From the NCBI GenBank assembly GCA_037367405.1, contig JAZKJV010010616.1:583501-647500 (forward strand): a stretch of 64,000 nt of DNA, given 5' to 3'. Of this stretch, positions 47,535 to 59,009 are shown in pieces. Source of the DNA: Ottelia alismoides. Lineage: Eukaryota; Streptophyta; Magnoliopsida; Alismatales; Hydrocharitaceae. Position numbers and translations under genes: made by a program. Under the pieces are notes generated by a model, which saw only the letters and a list, made by a program, of their open reading frames with translations, had not been told where the DNA came from and searched no databases. How positions within the stretch are numbered: the stretch's first letter is position 1; each line of letters starts with the position of its first letter.

Positions 47535-47789
47535 TTAATTGGCTAAGTCAAAAGAATGCAGCACCCGCTCCAAAACCAACCTGGCATCTCTCCCTAGGGG
47601 CCTATCTGGACGGTCCGAGTGCACAATGTTTAGAAGATAGAGTTTTTTGGAATCAACAAATGCTGCAGAGAAAATTCTCTTCAACCCTCCCCTCGTGCTA
47701 TCCAATGTGTATTCGAATTCGTATATGGGCGTGCCATCATGGCCCGATCTCTCTGCAAAAGAAACCACCTGTGCAGCCTTTGTGCTCTC
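47535..47789 (-). CDS. PsbP-domain protein, last exon
   Basis: On the minus strand an acceptor (TTCACAG at 47,790-47,796) opens an exon of 84 codons plus a TAA stop. It reads ESTKAAQVVSFAERSG, YEFEYTLDSTRGGLKRIFSA, KLYLLNIVHSD and LERVLHSFDLAN. This is the C-terminal half of a PsbP fold as in chloroplast PsbP-domain (PPD) proteins of the thylakoid lumen; the wording is closest in my memory to PPD2-type proteins, which is tentative. The intron side fits the common exon border just before Glu-Ser-Thr-Lys. Upstream exons should lie to the right, beyond element F, but none was recognised in the window. The exon has no lesion. Confidence 0.68.
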   Translation of the reverse strand, partial: ESTKAAQVVSFAERSGHDGTPIYEFEYTLDSTRGGLKRIFSAAFVDSKKLYLLNIVHSDRPDRPLGRDARLVLERVLHSFDLAN

Positions 47790-47841
47790 CTGTGAATATA
47801 ATAAAAGTCACATGTTGAGAAAAAAACTATTGAATTATTTC

Positions 47842-47971
47842 TGTTGGTTGAAGGGAATAAGCGAGATACATTCCATTAATCCTAAAGCTCTCTTATATAG
47901 GAGAAAAGCTCTATGGGTAATTTACATAAACAGGACAATTAGAATGACTAAATAATATAATTACTCTAACA
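47842..47971 (-). repeat. 3' LTR of element F
   Basis: A very short 130-bp LTR, TGTTGGTTGAAGGG to CTCTAACA. It has four extra bases (GGTT/GTTG) relative to the 126-bp 5' LTR. A TATATAAG-type box (complement of TTATATAGG, near 47,903) lies in it. Confidence 0.88.
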
Positions 47972-50953
47972 CTCCCCCTCAAGCTGGAGCATATATATCC
48001 AACATGCTCAGCTTGGAACAACAAAGATGAAATGGACCCATAGCAAGGGCCTTGGTGAACATGTCCGCAACCTGCTCTCCTGATGATACATGAGAAGTTG
48101 AAATAAGTCCTTTTTGAATTAAGTCCCGTGTATAATGGCAATCCACTTCAATGTGCTTTGTCCTCTCATGGAAGGCTGGATTATTGGCTATGGACAAGGC
48201 TACTTGATTATCACATTTCAGATGCATGGGAAGAGGAACATCAATAGTTAAATCAGTCAAAACGGATTTAACCCACATCATCTCAGCACTACCTTGGGCC
48301 ATTGCCCTATATTCTGACTCTGCACTGGATCGAGCCACTACAGTTTGCTTCTTACTCTTCCAAGCTACTGGTGAGCTGCCAACAAATACAATAAAGCCTG
48401 AAGTTGACTTTCTATCATTAGGACACCCAGCATAGTCTGCATCAGCACAACCTGTGACGGATATAGAGGTATCTCTTCTAAACAGAAGACCAGTACCCGG
48501 AGACGACTTCAGATAATCTCAAGATCATAAAAACAGCATTCATGTGAGCCTGCCTGGGTTGCTCCATGAATTGGCTTACTCTACTAACTGCAAAAGCTAT
48601 ATCCGGTCGAGTAATAGTAACATACAAGAGCTTTCCCACTAGCTCTCTATATCGTCTCTTGTCTACCTCCTCAGAATCATCATCATAAAGTTTGACATTA
48701 GGATCCATAGGAGTAGCAGCTGGTCTACACCCTGTCGTACCTGTCTCAGATAAAAGATCAGTAACATACTTCCTTTGTTGTTTCGCGCAAACTCCAGCCC
48801 CAAAAAGTAACGAAGTGTACCCAGATCCTTCATAACGAACTGCTCGCTAAGAAAATCCTTGGCTGCTTGAATGCCCTGCTCATTACTGCCTATAATAACA
48901 ATATCATCAACATACACTAAGATGATCACAATATCTCACTGGTCTCTCTTTACAAAGAGAGTATGATTTGTTGTAGATCTGACGAAGCCCTTTTGTTCAA
49001 TCAACTCTGAGAGCTTCTGAAACCAGGCCCGTGGACTCTGCTTCAGGCCATATATGGCCTTATGAAGACGGCATACCATACTTGACTGCCCCTCAGCAGC
49101 AAACCCTGGTGGCTGCTGCATATACACTTCTTCCTGCAGGTCACCATACAAGAAAGCATTCTTGACATCCAACTGAAATAAGGGCCAGTCACAGACAACA
49201 GCCACCGCAATGAGAATCCGTAGGGTAGAGTGTCGTGCTACTGGAGAAAACGTCTCCTGATAGTCCACCCCATATGTTTGGGTGAACCCACGAGCAACCA
49301 ACCTGGCTTTGTATCTATCAACCGTACCATCAGGCCGATGTTTAACTGTAAAGACCCATTTGCTGCCCACAACTGACGCACCTGGTGGAAGTTGCACAAC
49401 ACTCCACGTACCACTCGACTGCAATGCCGCCATCTCCTCCTCCATAGCTAAACGCCATGGACCGCTCTGTAGGGCCTCCTGATATGACCGTGGGATCTCC
49501 ACAGCCGATAACCCAACAACAAACTGACGAAAGTCTGGAGATAAACGCTCCAACGAAGCCTGAGAGCCAAAGTCCATCCCATATTTGGGATTCATCGTCC
49601 GAGCACGCTTCTGCCTTCGATGGGCAATAGGGATGTCTAAATCATCAACTGGAGGAGTAGAATCATCTGTAACCTGTACATCCATCTGTACATGCAAATC
49701 ACCCGTGCCATCAGAAGAACTCAAATGATCAATACATACCTCGGGCGTGCTGGATGATGGAGGAGGCACATGAGCAGAGGGTCGACGCTGATAGACCCGA
49801 GGATAAAAAACAGTAGGTGGTGGTGGTGGATTGGGTTGTGACGGTGGTGGAGATGTCGGAGTAGAGCATGGAACAGATGGAGGAGGAGGCACATAGAAAT
49901 TGTCCTCTTCCTCTGAGTGAGTGAGTCTGTCACCTATAGGAGAAAAATACATAATGGACTCAAAGAAGGTGGCATCTGCACTCACATAGTACCGTCGTCG
50001 AACTGGATCAAAACACCGATAACCTTTTTGGGTTTTTGAATAACCCACAAACATACATTTGACCGCTCTGGGAGAGAGCTTGTCAAGACCAGGAGAGAAG
50101 CAATTAACAAACGCAACAGAACCAAAAACACGTGGTGTTAGGGAGAAAAGATCTGTCTCAGGAAACGCAGTCAAGAACGGGATCTTCTCCCCTAACAATG
50201 TCGAAGGCATACGATTAACCAGATAGTACGCAGTTAGAACCGCATCCCCCCAATAGGAATGAGGGGCACGGCTCTGAATCAAAAGGGTTCTGGTCATATC
50301 CAACAAATGACGATGTTTCCGTTCAACCACCCCATTCCATTGGGAGGTATATGGGCAAGACTTCTGATGCACAATCCCATGAGATATAAGAAATTTAGAA
50401 AGTTGGGTACTACACAACTCTAGAGCATTGTCAGATCGTATGTACTTCACTTTAGCAGAAAAAAGATTTTTTATTTCAATGATAAAAGACTGAATAACAT
50501 AACCAGCATCAGATTTATTTTTAAGAAGAAAGATCCAAGATAGCCTAGAGAAATCATCGACTGCAACAAGATAAAACCTGTGCCCTTGAAGATCAGGGAC
50601 ACGACTGGGACCCCAAATATCAAAAGGAAGTAACTCAAACAGACCATGACGACTTGGACCTAGACGACTCTGAAACGACGATCGGTGATGTTTCCCAAGC
50701 TGGCACGCCTCGCAATGAAAAGTATACCTGGGAGAAATCTGTGGAAGGATATGGATCATCTTTTGCAATGGAAGATGACCAAAGCGGAGATGCCATGTGT
50801 AAGGAGAGACAGATCCAGCACGAACAGAAGAGATACCAGCATAAGGAGACTGCACCAGTCTATAGAGACCCCCTTGCTCACGGCCAGTTCCAATCACTCT
50901 GCCCGTTAGGATGTCCTGAAACACAAGAGCAGATGGGTCAAATATGGCACGGC
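47972..50953 (-). pseudogene. Integrase, RT and RNase H of element F
   Basis: A 662-codon open frame (50,924-48,936) carries the GAG-pre-integrase (WHLRFGHLPLQKM, CEACQLGKHH), the DDE core (FDIWGP, VAVDDFSR, NGVVERKHR) and RT (VGSKWVFTVKHRPDGTVDRY, QLDVKNAFLYGDLQEEVYMQQ, YGLKQSPRAWF). A stop follows VKRDQ near 48,938, just before the catalytic ILVYVDDIVIIGS in the next open frame (48,929-48,663). Frame breaks then lead through RPDIAFAVSRVSQFM to RNase H (48,338-47,979: ARSSAESEYRAMA, CDNQVALSIANNP, TKHIEVDCHY). Long stretches remain open, so decay is mild. Confidence 0.91.
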
Positions 50954-53350
50954 TGAAGGATATTGTGAATCCTTAAGCGCATCACGGAAGCGTGTTGATC
51001 GCATCGTATGCAATCGGAGCAACTAGTCGCACTAGTCGCTAGATGCAGCGGAAATTAAAATTTTTAACTTTAAAGATGAAACCACATGATCACGAGAACA
51101 CTTCTCGGATCGTTTCATCAAACCACAAAGTACAAGGAATACCTCTTGAAGCGTGGTTGTGATCGCGAGATCCCAAAGTAGAGATCCTCCTATCTTAAGT
51201 CCGACCCACGGAGAATGCGCTTGCGGGCACGATGATGAGTCGCGTCCTTCCCGCAATCCTTTGACGAAGATCCAAGCGTCGAGGCATAAAAAAAAATGAT
51301 CTCCTTCCTAATACACAAAGTGGACGGCCACTTGAATATTAGGGAGACCCCACGAGAATGGGAGAGAGAGAGAGAGTAGAGTTCTTCAACTCAAGAATGT
51401 TGTTGTAACTTGGAAAGGCTACCCTAGCCCTCCTTTTATACTAGTTTAGGGTCCAATGGATCTCAATCCATGGGACACATGGATCCAAGGGCTATGCTTG
51501 GTCCATGCTAAATCAATGGCTATGATTGTTGTTGGTTAAAACCAACAACATTAATTTAAATTAAAATATGTTGCAACATTATCAACATAATTTAATTTAA
51601 CTAATTAAGAGATAATGTGACAACAAAAAGGGAGTCAACCAACCACCCTAAATTACAGGGTGTTATTTTGTCTCCTTTTATTTTATCTTATTATTTCTTA
51701 ATAAATTGCAATAACTATTATTGCAATAATATCCACCAAATTAATTCCAAATTAATTTGTGAATATTTCAATCATGCCATTGATCATTATGTGAATCATA
51801 TTCACATCCCAAACTAATTTGTAAATTACATTTCCAATTAATTAATTAATGTGAATCCAATCCACACAATTAATTAACAAATGCTATTTACATAGATTCT
51901 CTCTCTTATATATGTATATTATAAATCATATTTATAACACACATATATCATGGATAGTGTTATCCACATTCTCTTAATCTTTGATAATTAAATCCCATTT
52001 AATTATCTTAGATAATCATTTTCACAATATGAATTATATTCATATTAAGCTTGATAATTAAATCTCATTTAATCATCAAGTCCTTGCTTGGATATTTCAT
52101 CAAAAGAATTATTCTTGAACCCTTTCATGAATAATGTGCTTTCTCCGCAGATACTTGGAGATAAGGACAAGGCGATTGTATTATTCCACGTATAGTGACT
52201 TGGATATTGAGATATTATCTCAAATCCAGATCTTACGAACCTCCCATAGATGCTTGATTAAATCAAGACCGCAAATCTAATCTTCTCATTACATCTGAAT
52301 CTCATTCAGACCAATGTCCAACACTTGGACTAAGATCAGATTGCTTCTCTACTGGAAGGAGTCACTAAAATCCAGACCTGTTTCATCACTCCCTCGGAAT
52401 GGAAGCGTCATGGATATACAATCGTTTATGATCACATCACCCTCAGGTATTCCCAATACCTGTACATCCTGCATACTGGAAGACCCATGGTCAACCCGAA
52501 GATCAAGATCTATTTTACACTGTCTTCTTCAGGGTTTGATCACCAAGTTTCTCATTTGATCATTGGGATTTGGTATCGATCATATACTTTCCAAAAGCAT
52601 ATATCATACCTAGGTCTTGATCATATACTTTCCAAAAGTATATATCAAACCTACAAATTCAGTCAAGCTTCCAAAGCGAGACGACCGTGCACGGAATTTG
52701 ATTCTTCCCAATATCTCATGAGTGAGCTCATGTCTTCCGGTTCAGTAGTGAACCTGTATGATCCCTTTGAGAGATCGTATTACTCATATGCCCTTATATT
52801 CACACCAACGCGCCGGTGTATAGACCTTGGTTAGGTCATCAACCTATTGGTCTATCAAATGTACACACTCAGACATATAGCAATACATCTGTCTCCGGTC
52901 AGAGGATGCGTGCCTATGCTGTGACAGCATTCAACATAGGACTTAGGTTATCTCGATCTCGTTAAGTCAACTCTTTGACCTAACTAATCTGACACCTCCG
53001 AATCTCTATTCCTATGCAGAGGACCTGCATCAAGAGGTCGGTCAGATATCAACCTATGTGAGAAAGGATTGCCATCTCCTACTCAGGCTGGAGATCACAT
53101 CTTAATAATCATTTGACGGTGCTTGATGAGTCCTCAATCTAACCCTTTAGATATTCATCCAAGCACCAGCCTCTATGATTCAATAATTGAATCAACAGCT
53201 GTATGATCATTAAGACAGCCATGGTACATAACCCTAATTGTACAGAGGGACCTATTATGCAAATTATTTATTCTTCATTTCAGATCAGGGAATGATATTC
53301 GCAATAACATTTATTGCATAATGGCTCGCCGTGGGCTCACATGTCCAACA
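50954..53350 (-). mobile_element. Solo LTR of the long-LTR family nested in element F
   Basis: A complete 2,397-bp LTR in reverse orientation (TGAAGGATATTG to CATGTCCAACA) with no interior. Flanks ACGGC (50,949-50,953) and ACAGC (53,351-53,355) are a target duplication with one mismatch. F's polyprotein frame is interrupted between LLSISQITKDLHC on the upstream side and the AVIFDPS segment on the downstream side. A TATA box (complement) lies at 51,432-51,440. It is shorter and more diverged than the LTRs at the left of the window. Confidence 0.9.
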
Positions 53351-54609
53351 ACAGCAATGTAAATCTTTAGTGATTTGACTAATCGACAGTAAATTCATTG
53401 AAAAATCCGGAGCATAAAGAACATTCTGAAGTCGTATCGCAGGGGTCAACTGCACCTCCCCCTGATCAGTAATGGGGGAGTGTGTCCCATCAGCTATCAC
53501 CACAGATCGTCCAGTCTGAGTTGCATTAAAAACATCCAATTGCTTTTTATCACCATATAAATGATGAGACGCTCATGAATCCATGATCCATTCTGATAGA
53601 TCTGCTCTGTAACAAGTAGTAAGAGCATATGATGTACCTGACATGGAAGCTGATGCCGAACCTGCTATCTCTGAAGATCCGGATGTACTTGCTTGCCCCT
53701 GACCTGGCATGATCTCTCTAAGTCGCGCCACAAGCTCGTCGAACCTCTGATCAGGTACATGGGAAGGACCCCCTTCCTGCTGAGTCTGCTCCGTCACACG
53801 TGCTGTAGTAGGAGGAAACCCATGCTTAGAATAGCATGTTTCCTCAGTGTGACCAGGCCTGCGACAGTAAGTGCACGGCTGTCGAGGAGGTCTATAACCT
53901 CCTCCTCTGCCACGACCACCTCTACCTCGAAACTGTAGAGATCCTCCCCTGCCATGAGATGCTGCCATGGCGGAGGATGTCTGAGATCCGCCATGAGATA
54001 TGGAGAGTCTGCTCAACCTGCGATAGGCTTCTTCCATAGGAGGTATGGTAGCATCTGTAAGAATCTGTACTCTGACGGCGTCATATTCCTGATCAAGGGC
54101 GGCTAGAAAAACCCCGTCATTACTGAGTCCCTATATGCCTTCAGCTGCTCTGGTGTGGCTGTCAATGGGATGTACCCGTGAAGCTTCTCAAACATACCCC
54201 TCAGAGAAGTATAGAGGGTATGAAGAGGACGGCCGTTCTGTTTCATAGTAAAGATGTCATGCTGAAGTTGTAAGATCTTGGACTCGTTTTTCGCCGGAGA
54301 ATATGTGGCAGCGAGGATATCCCACATAGCCTTCGCAGTGGGTTGACTCAGGATGTCATTGGTTATCTCCATGGACACGGTACCTGATAACCATACACAT
54401 GCATATGCATCGTCCGCCTCCCATGAGGCGTTAACCCAAGTCTTCTCAACAGGTTCCTCTTGTGTGAGGATGTGCTTCTTGCCATTACATTGCATAAGAC
54501 TCATGAACTGCATGGCCCACAGTTCATAGTTAGTGCCGTCCATTTTCACCACGGGTGCTGGACCTTTAAAGGCACCCAGAGACGGAAGATCAACATTATT
54601 GTTTGTCAT
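53351..54609 (-). pseudogene. gag and protease of element F
   Basis: Gag starts at the ATG at 54,609 (MTNNNVDLPSLGAFKGPAP), with the copia gag core (KMDGTNYELWAMQF, TAKAMWDILAATYSPAKNE, MKQNGRPLHTLYTSLRGMFE). A one-base loss near 54,110 breaks the frame; the tandem copy at 56,033 keeps it. It continues through a glycine/arginine-rich stretch (GRGGRGRGGG) and a zinc knuckle CTYCRRPGHTEETC. The protease reads WIMDS-stop-ASHHL: the active-site Gly codon is a TGA near 53,574. It then runs QLDVFNATQTGRSVVIADGT to the solo LTR. The polyprotein is therefore dead in protease. Confidence 0.9.
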
Positions 54610-55163
54610 GATGACAGCAATATTCTGAGACTGGGGTTACACAACTAGACAATAATGTCTACGTGAACATATAGGAAGGTCGTTGTGAACGTAGACTCAA
54701 ATCACAACGCCTTCCATATCTTGGACGGAACCTCTGCTACGCGCAGTAGAGAAACTTCACACGCAGGGAAGAGACTTCACGCACTTGTTGATGTGGACTT
54801 CACGCGCGGAGGGATGGGGGAGACTCCACGCGCAAGGGCTTCAGCACACGCGCAAGGGCTTCAGCACGCCTTCCAGCACACGCGCAAGGGCTTCAGTGCG
54901 CGCAGGGGCTTCAGGGCTTCATGCGCGTGTAGGCACAGGCGTGCTACAGAGCCGCTTCGCAGAAGGCGGCGCACGATCGAGAAGCTACATGCGCAGGAGG
55001 AGGTGTGCGATTGAGAGGCTATACGCGCGGGAGGCGCGCGAGCAGCGGCGCAGCCGCGCGTGCGGCGACGTAGGGGCGACGCCGATCGAGAGAGAAGGAG
55101 AGAGAGACCGGCGGGTCGGGTGGGTTAGGGCTAGGGTTTCGAGAACTCCGGTCTAGGACCGTC
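54610..55163 (-). other. GC-rich 5' leader of element F
   Basis: About 550 bases lie between primer-binding site and gag, much richer in GC than the surroundings. It contains four near-copies of an 18-base unit (CACGCGCAAGGGCTTCAG) at 54,827, 54,847, 54,879 and 54,897. Open frames on both strands here follow from base composition; none is conserved in element H. Confidence 0.7.
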
Positions 55164-55175
55164 GCTCTGATACCA
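55164..55175 (-). other. Primer-binding site of element F
   Basis: The complement of GCTCTGATACCA is TGGTATCAGAGC, an exact initiator tRNA-Met site directly against the LTR end (55,176). The following GACGGTCCTAGACCGGAG is shared with element H. Confidence 0.92.
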
Positions 55176-55301
55176 TGTTGAAGGGAATAAGCGAGATACA
55201 TTCCATTAATCCTAGAGCTCTCTTATATAGGAGAAAAGCTCTATGGGTAATTTACATAAACAGGACAATTAGAAAGACTAAATAAAATAATTACTCTAAC
55301 A
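55176..55301 (-). repeat. 5' LTR of element F
   Basis: A 126-bp LTR, TGTTGAAGGG to CTCTAACA, followed by the ATTTC duplication. A second copy at 56,600-56,725 results from the tandem duplication, not from another insertion. Confidence 0.9.
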
Positions 55302-55490
55302 ATTTCAAAAGTAAAGCTATGAGGGAGCAGTGGTGGTGAGCGGGGTCAAAGCAGGAAGTGTTCAAGGTTACCTGCACTAATAACGTCATGTAAAGAACTG
55401 AGTCGACTTAAAGAGAATGTAGGGCCTAGCCCAAGGAACAATTACAAAAATGTCTAATAAAAATGTGATAAGACGGAAACCTTGACGGCG

Positions 55491-56904
55491 TACTCTGACG
55501 GCGTCATATTCCTGATCAAGGGCGGCTAGGAAAACCCTCGTCATTACTGAGTCCCTATATGCCTTCAGCTGCTCTGGTGTGGCTGTCAATGGGATGTACC
55601 CGTGAAGCTTCTCAAACATACCCCTCAGAGAAGTATAGAGGGTATGAAGAGGACGGCCATTCTGTTTCATAGTAAAGATGTCATGCTGAAGTTGTAAGAT
55701 CTTGGACTCATTTTTCACCGGAGAATATGTGGCAGCGAGGATATCCCACATAGCCTTCGCAGTGGGTTGACTCAGGATGTCATTGGCTATCTCCATGGAC
55801 ACGGTACCTGATAACCATACACGTGCATATGCATCGTCCGCCTCCCATGAGGCGTTAACCCAAGTCTTCTCAACAGGTTCCTCTTGTGTGAGGATGTGCT
55901 TCTTGCCATTACATTGCATAAGACTCATGAACTGCATGGCCCACAGTTCATAGTTAGTGCCGTCCATTTTCACCACGGGTGCTGGACCTTTAAAGGCACC
56001 CAGAGACGGAAGATCAACATTATTGTCTGTCATGATGACAGCAATATTCTGAGACTGGGGTTACACAACTAGACAATAATGTCTACGTGAACATATAGGA
56101 AGGTCGTTGTGAACGTAGACTCAAATCACAACGCCTTCCATATCTTGGACGGAACCTCTGCTACGCGCAGTAGAGAAACTTCACATGCAGGGAAGAGACT
56201 TCACGCACTTGTTGATGTGGACTTCACGCGCGGAGGGATGGGGGAGACTCCACGCGCAAGGGCTTCAGCACACGCGCAAGGGCTTCAGCACGCCTTCCAG
56301 CACACGCGCAAGGGCTTCAGTGCGCGCAGGGACTTCAGGGCTTCACGCGCGCGCAGGCACAGGCGTGCTACAGAGCCGCTTCGCAGAAGGCGGCGCACGA
56401 TCGAGAAGCTACATGCGCAGGAGGAGGCGCGCGATTGAGAGGCTATACGCGCGGGAGGCGCGCGAGCAGCGGCGCAGCCGCGCGTGCGGCGACGTAGGGG
56501 CGACGCCGATCGAGAGAGAAAGAGAGAGAGACCGGCGGGTCGGGTGGGTTAGGGCTAGGGTTTCGAGAACTCCGGTCTAGGACCGTCGCTCTGATACCAT
56601 GTTGAAGGGAATAAGCGAGATACATTCCATTAATCCTAGAGCTCTCTTATATAGGAGAAAAGCTCTATGGGTAATTTACATAAACAGGACAATTAGAAAG
56701 ACTAAATAATATAATTACTCTAACAATTTCAAAAGTAAAGCTATGAGGGAGCAGTGGTGGTGAGCGGGGTCAAAGCAGGAAGTGTTCAAGGTTACCTGCA
56801 CTAATAACGTCATGTAAAGAACTGAGTCGACTTAAAGAGAATGTAGGGCCTAGCCCAAGGAACAATTACAAAAATGTCTAATAAAAATGTGATAAGACGG
56901 AAAC
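55491..56904. repeat. Tandem duplication, copy 2
   Basis: A direct repeat of 54,068-55,480, separated from it by the 10-base filler CTTGACGGCG, which resembles the start of the unit (CTGACGGCG). It includes a gag fragment (ATG at 56,033, in frame to about 55,490 and then reading out of the element to 55,386), a leader, primer-binding site 56,588-56,599 and LTR 56,600-56,725. Because the unit spans the element/host border, the duplication happened after F inserted. Confidence 0.95.
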
Positions 56905-58200
56905 ACTCTGGATGTAGATCTGTAATTCCATAATGAAAATAAATATGTGAAACGTTTTCATATATTCCATAACCATGAGTAGAATAGAACTTGTCTTTCG
57001 AGAGAGAAATTGGTTGTCTTGAATGTTTTAGGGCATTCGTCTCAGATTCTTATGATATGTTGCACAGGCAGGCCTCACTAGTTAAACTGCCAACTATTCA
57101 CAAACTTCATTTTCTTTATCCAATAAAGGCCATATGTATGGCCAAAATTACTAACTCGCGCTACAAAATGAAGAAGTGTGCCATAGGTATCATGTTGCAT
57201 TAGAATCATATTACTAATTGTGCAATATCAACTAGATTGACTATGGAGGTGTCTTGTCACACTTGCAAGTACCATAACTCTGCCATATGTTTTTACTCAC
57301 GAATCATGATTTTTTTATACAATATACTTCCCGGGTTAGATAAGACTTGTCCAACATGTTACATGTATATAGAAAAATGTTGACTGTACCCCAAACTAAA
57401 ACTCCATTACTTCTAGCACATACTCCAACTACAGAAAATTGAATGAGCCATTAACCTGATTGTACAATTAACAGGGTCAATGTTGGACTCGAACAACATG
57501 CGAGTCACACCCCCTTTTTAGGTGGATGTTTGGGAAGATGTTCCTACAATGATTACTTAAATATTCCTAGTAGCTCTTGTTGATATACCTGGAATTCGAT
57601 TTCATCTGTTTAGCCATGTCTACTAAAACCCCAGCACAGTGTGGTGAAGCCTGAATTTGGACAGGCATCTCACTGCCTGGTCAGCATGTCAAGTCCCCTG
57701 CAAAATCTATTAACGGGTCCTATTTGATTTATAATTAGGGAATCCATCCATATCCTAATTGATTAGGAATTCGTCTAGATCATAGTTGTGGTGTAAATAG
57801 GGGGTTCGTTTGTATAGGGATGTTATATAAATTCATTAGGTATCCTTCGTTCTATCATTTCTACCTTCGAGAGAGATTCGTTGCCACCGTCAAAGATGTA
57901 TCTCAGTCATGGGTGATTGTTTTCATGCTTGTTTATTTGTGTGTTTGATTTACATTATACTCAATTTATGCTCAATAACTGCAATGTAAAATAACTTTCT
58001 TCTGAGAAATGATACAGCCACTCTCCCTCCTTCTATGGGCTTTTCTCTTATACATTAGAAGGGTTTTTCATCTGGATGTTTCCATGCATTTTTTGAATGT
58101 GATGGGTAAACACCCTTATTGGAGTTCACCCGTAAATTATATTTAAAAAACTAAACTATACATCAACCAGGAATCAAACAAAAATCTATACATATATAGA
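56905..58200. other. Intron or intergenic DNA, nothing firmly recognised
   Basis: This should be the continuation of the sequence F entered. No PsbP upstream exon was recognised. The stretch 57,630-57,900 contains GTTATATAAATTCATTAGG and looks like the U3/R part of an old LTR, but no ends or interior were found. Confidence 0.35.
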
Positions 58201-58700
58201 GGTTCTCTACTTTTGTTTATTTAAAAAAATCTATACATCACCCAGAAATCAAACAAAAATCTAATGTGGAGCTAAACCGTTCATAGACATTATCCCTGGA
58301 AAATCACATCATTCTTAACCAGCCACGGAACCCTCAAAAATGAAAAGGCCATCTTTCTCTCTCACCCACCAGAGATCATCTCTGCCAAGGAGACCTATAA
58401 GCCCTCGATGCTGGATGTGTCCACCCAACCCACCTCTGTCTCCCTCTAAATCTCTTGTGCTCAAAAACACGAGAAAAATAAATGACCCGCATCCTCTAGG
58501 CTCCAGCTCCTCCTAGTAGCAAATGCCCTTGTCTCCAAAATAAATTTTTACATGTTTTATTATATCTGTCAGCATCCAGGATCCCTTTATACCAGGAGTG
58601 CAATATAAAATCTCCAAGGGTTAGGGTTCTGTTATCATCTGTATTTTTCATCTTCCCAGCAAATTTGAAACCGATCGCTGCCCAAGGATGTAGCTCAATT
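58200..58700 (-). pseudogene. Remnant of a LINE RT zinc-binding domain
   Basis: Minus-strand translation shows SWSLEDAGHLFFSCF (about 58,490-58,440) and, further on, WLVKNDVIFQG (about 58,320-58,290). These resemble the zf-RVT motif (LED.DHLFF.C) and the trailing W..RN..IF.G of plant L1-type LINEs. Stops and frame changes interrupt it. Support is motif-level only. Confidence 0.4.
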
Positions 58701-59009
58701 ACGGTTGAACGCTTTCAATATATGTCTTTGCTTGATTGTTTGTGTTTGTGCGTGTTAACAAAATTAACTGAAAACTGTAAAGTGGTGTTCCAACCATGAG
58801 AAGACCTATACTTTCTCGAAGAGGGGCACATCCCCCTCATTTCCACAAATTTCATTAGTTATGAACAATATCGGCTACGCATACTAATATAACAAGAAAG
58901 CGTCCTTCAAATTCTACATTAGCAACATTACAACAAAATTGGAGTTATAACAACCAATAATTTGAGGACTTGTTGGTATCTTTCTTAATTATAATATTAA
59001 AACTATTCA

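Larger units (their letters stand above)
47842..55301 (-). mobile_element. Element F: short-LTR Ty1/copia element directly upstream of the PsbP exon
   Basis: The element has LTRs at 47,842-47,971 and 55,176-55,301 and an exact 5-bp duplication ATTTC at 47,837-47,841 and 55,302-55,306. The order on the minus strand is primer-binding site, GC-rich leader, gag, protease, integrase, RT, RNase H, polypurine tract (GCTTGAGGGGGAG, complement at 47,972). It is a different family from the left half. A solo LTR of the long-LTR family is nested in it at 50,954-53,350. Lesions in protease and RT make it inactive. Confidence 0.93.
54068..55480. repeat. Tandem duplication, copy 1
   Basis: This runs from TACTCTGACGGCG in gag, through the gag start, leader, primer-binding site, 5' LTR and 179 bp of flanking DNA to AAGACGGAAAC. 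Copy 2 (55,491-56,904) repeats it almost exactly. Copy 1 lacks one base in gag near 54,110 relative to copy 2. Confidence 0.95.

Noticed and set aside
54685..55156. Arg/Ala-rich frames in F's leader
   Set aside because: They follow from CGCG-rich repeats, occur in two plus-strand frames at once and on the opposite strand, and are not conserved in element H.
55340..55390. Possible upstream PsbP exon around GTAACCTTGAACACTTCC on the minus strand
   Set aside because: An acceptor-like and a donor-like reading are both possible, but the translation does not resemble a PsbP domain.
57630..57900. LTR-like segment with TTATATAAATTC
   Set aside because: No matching ends, target duplication, primer site or second copy was seen in the window.
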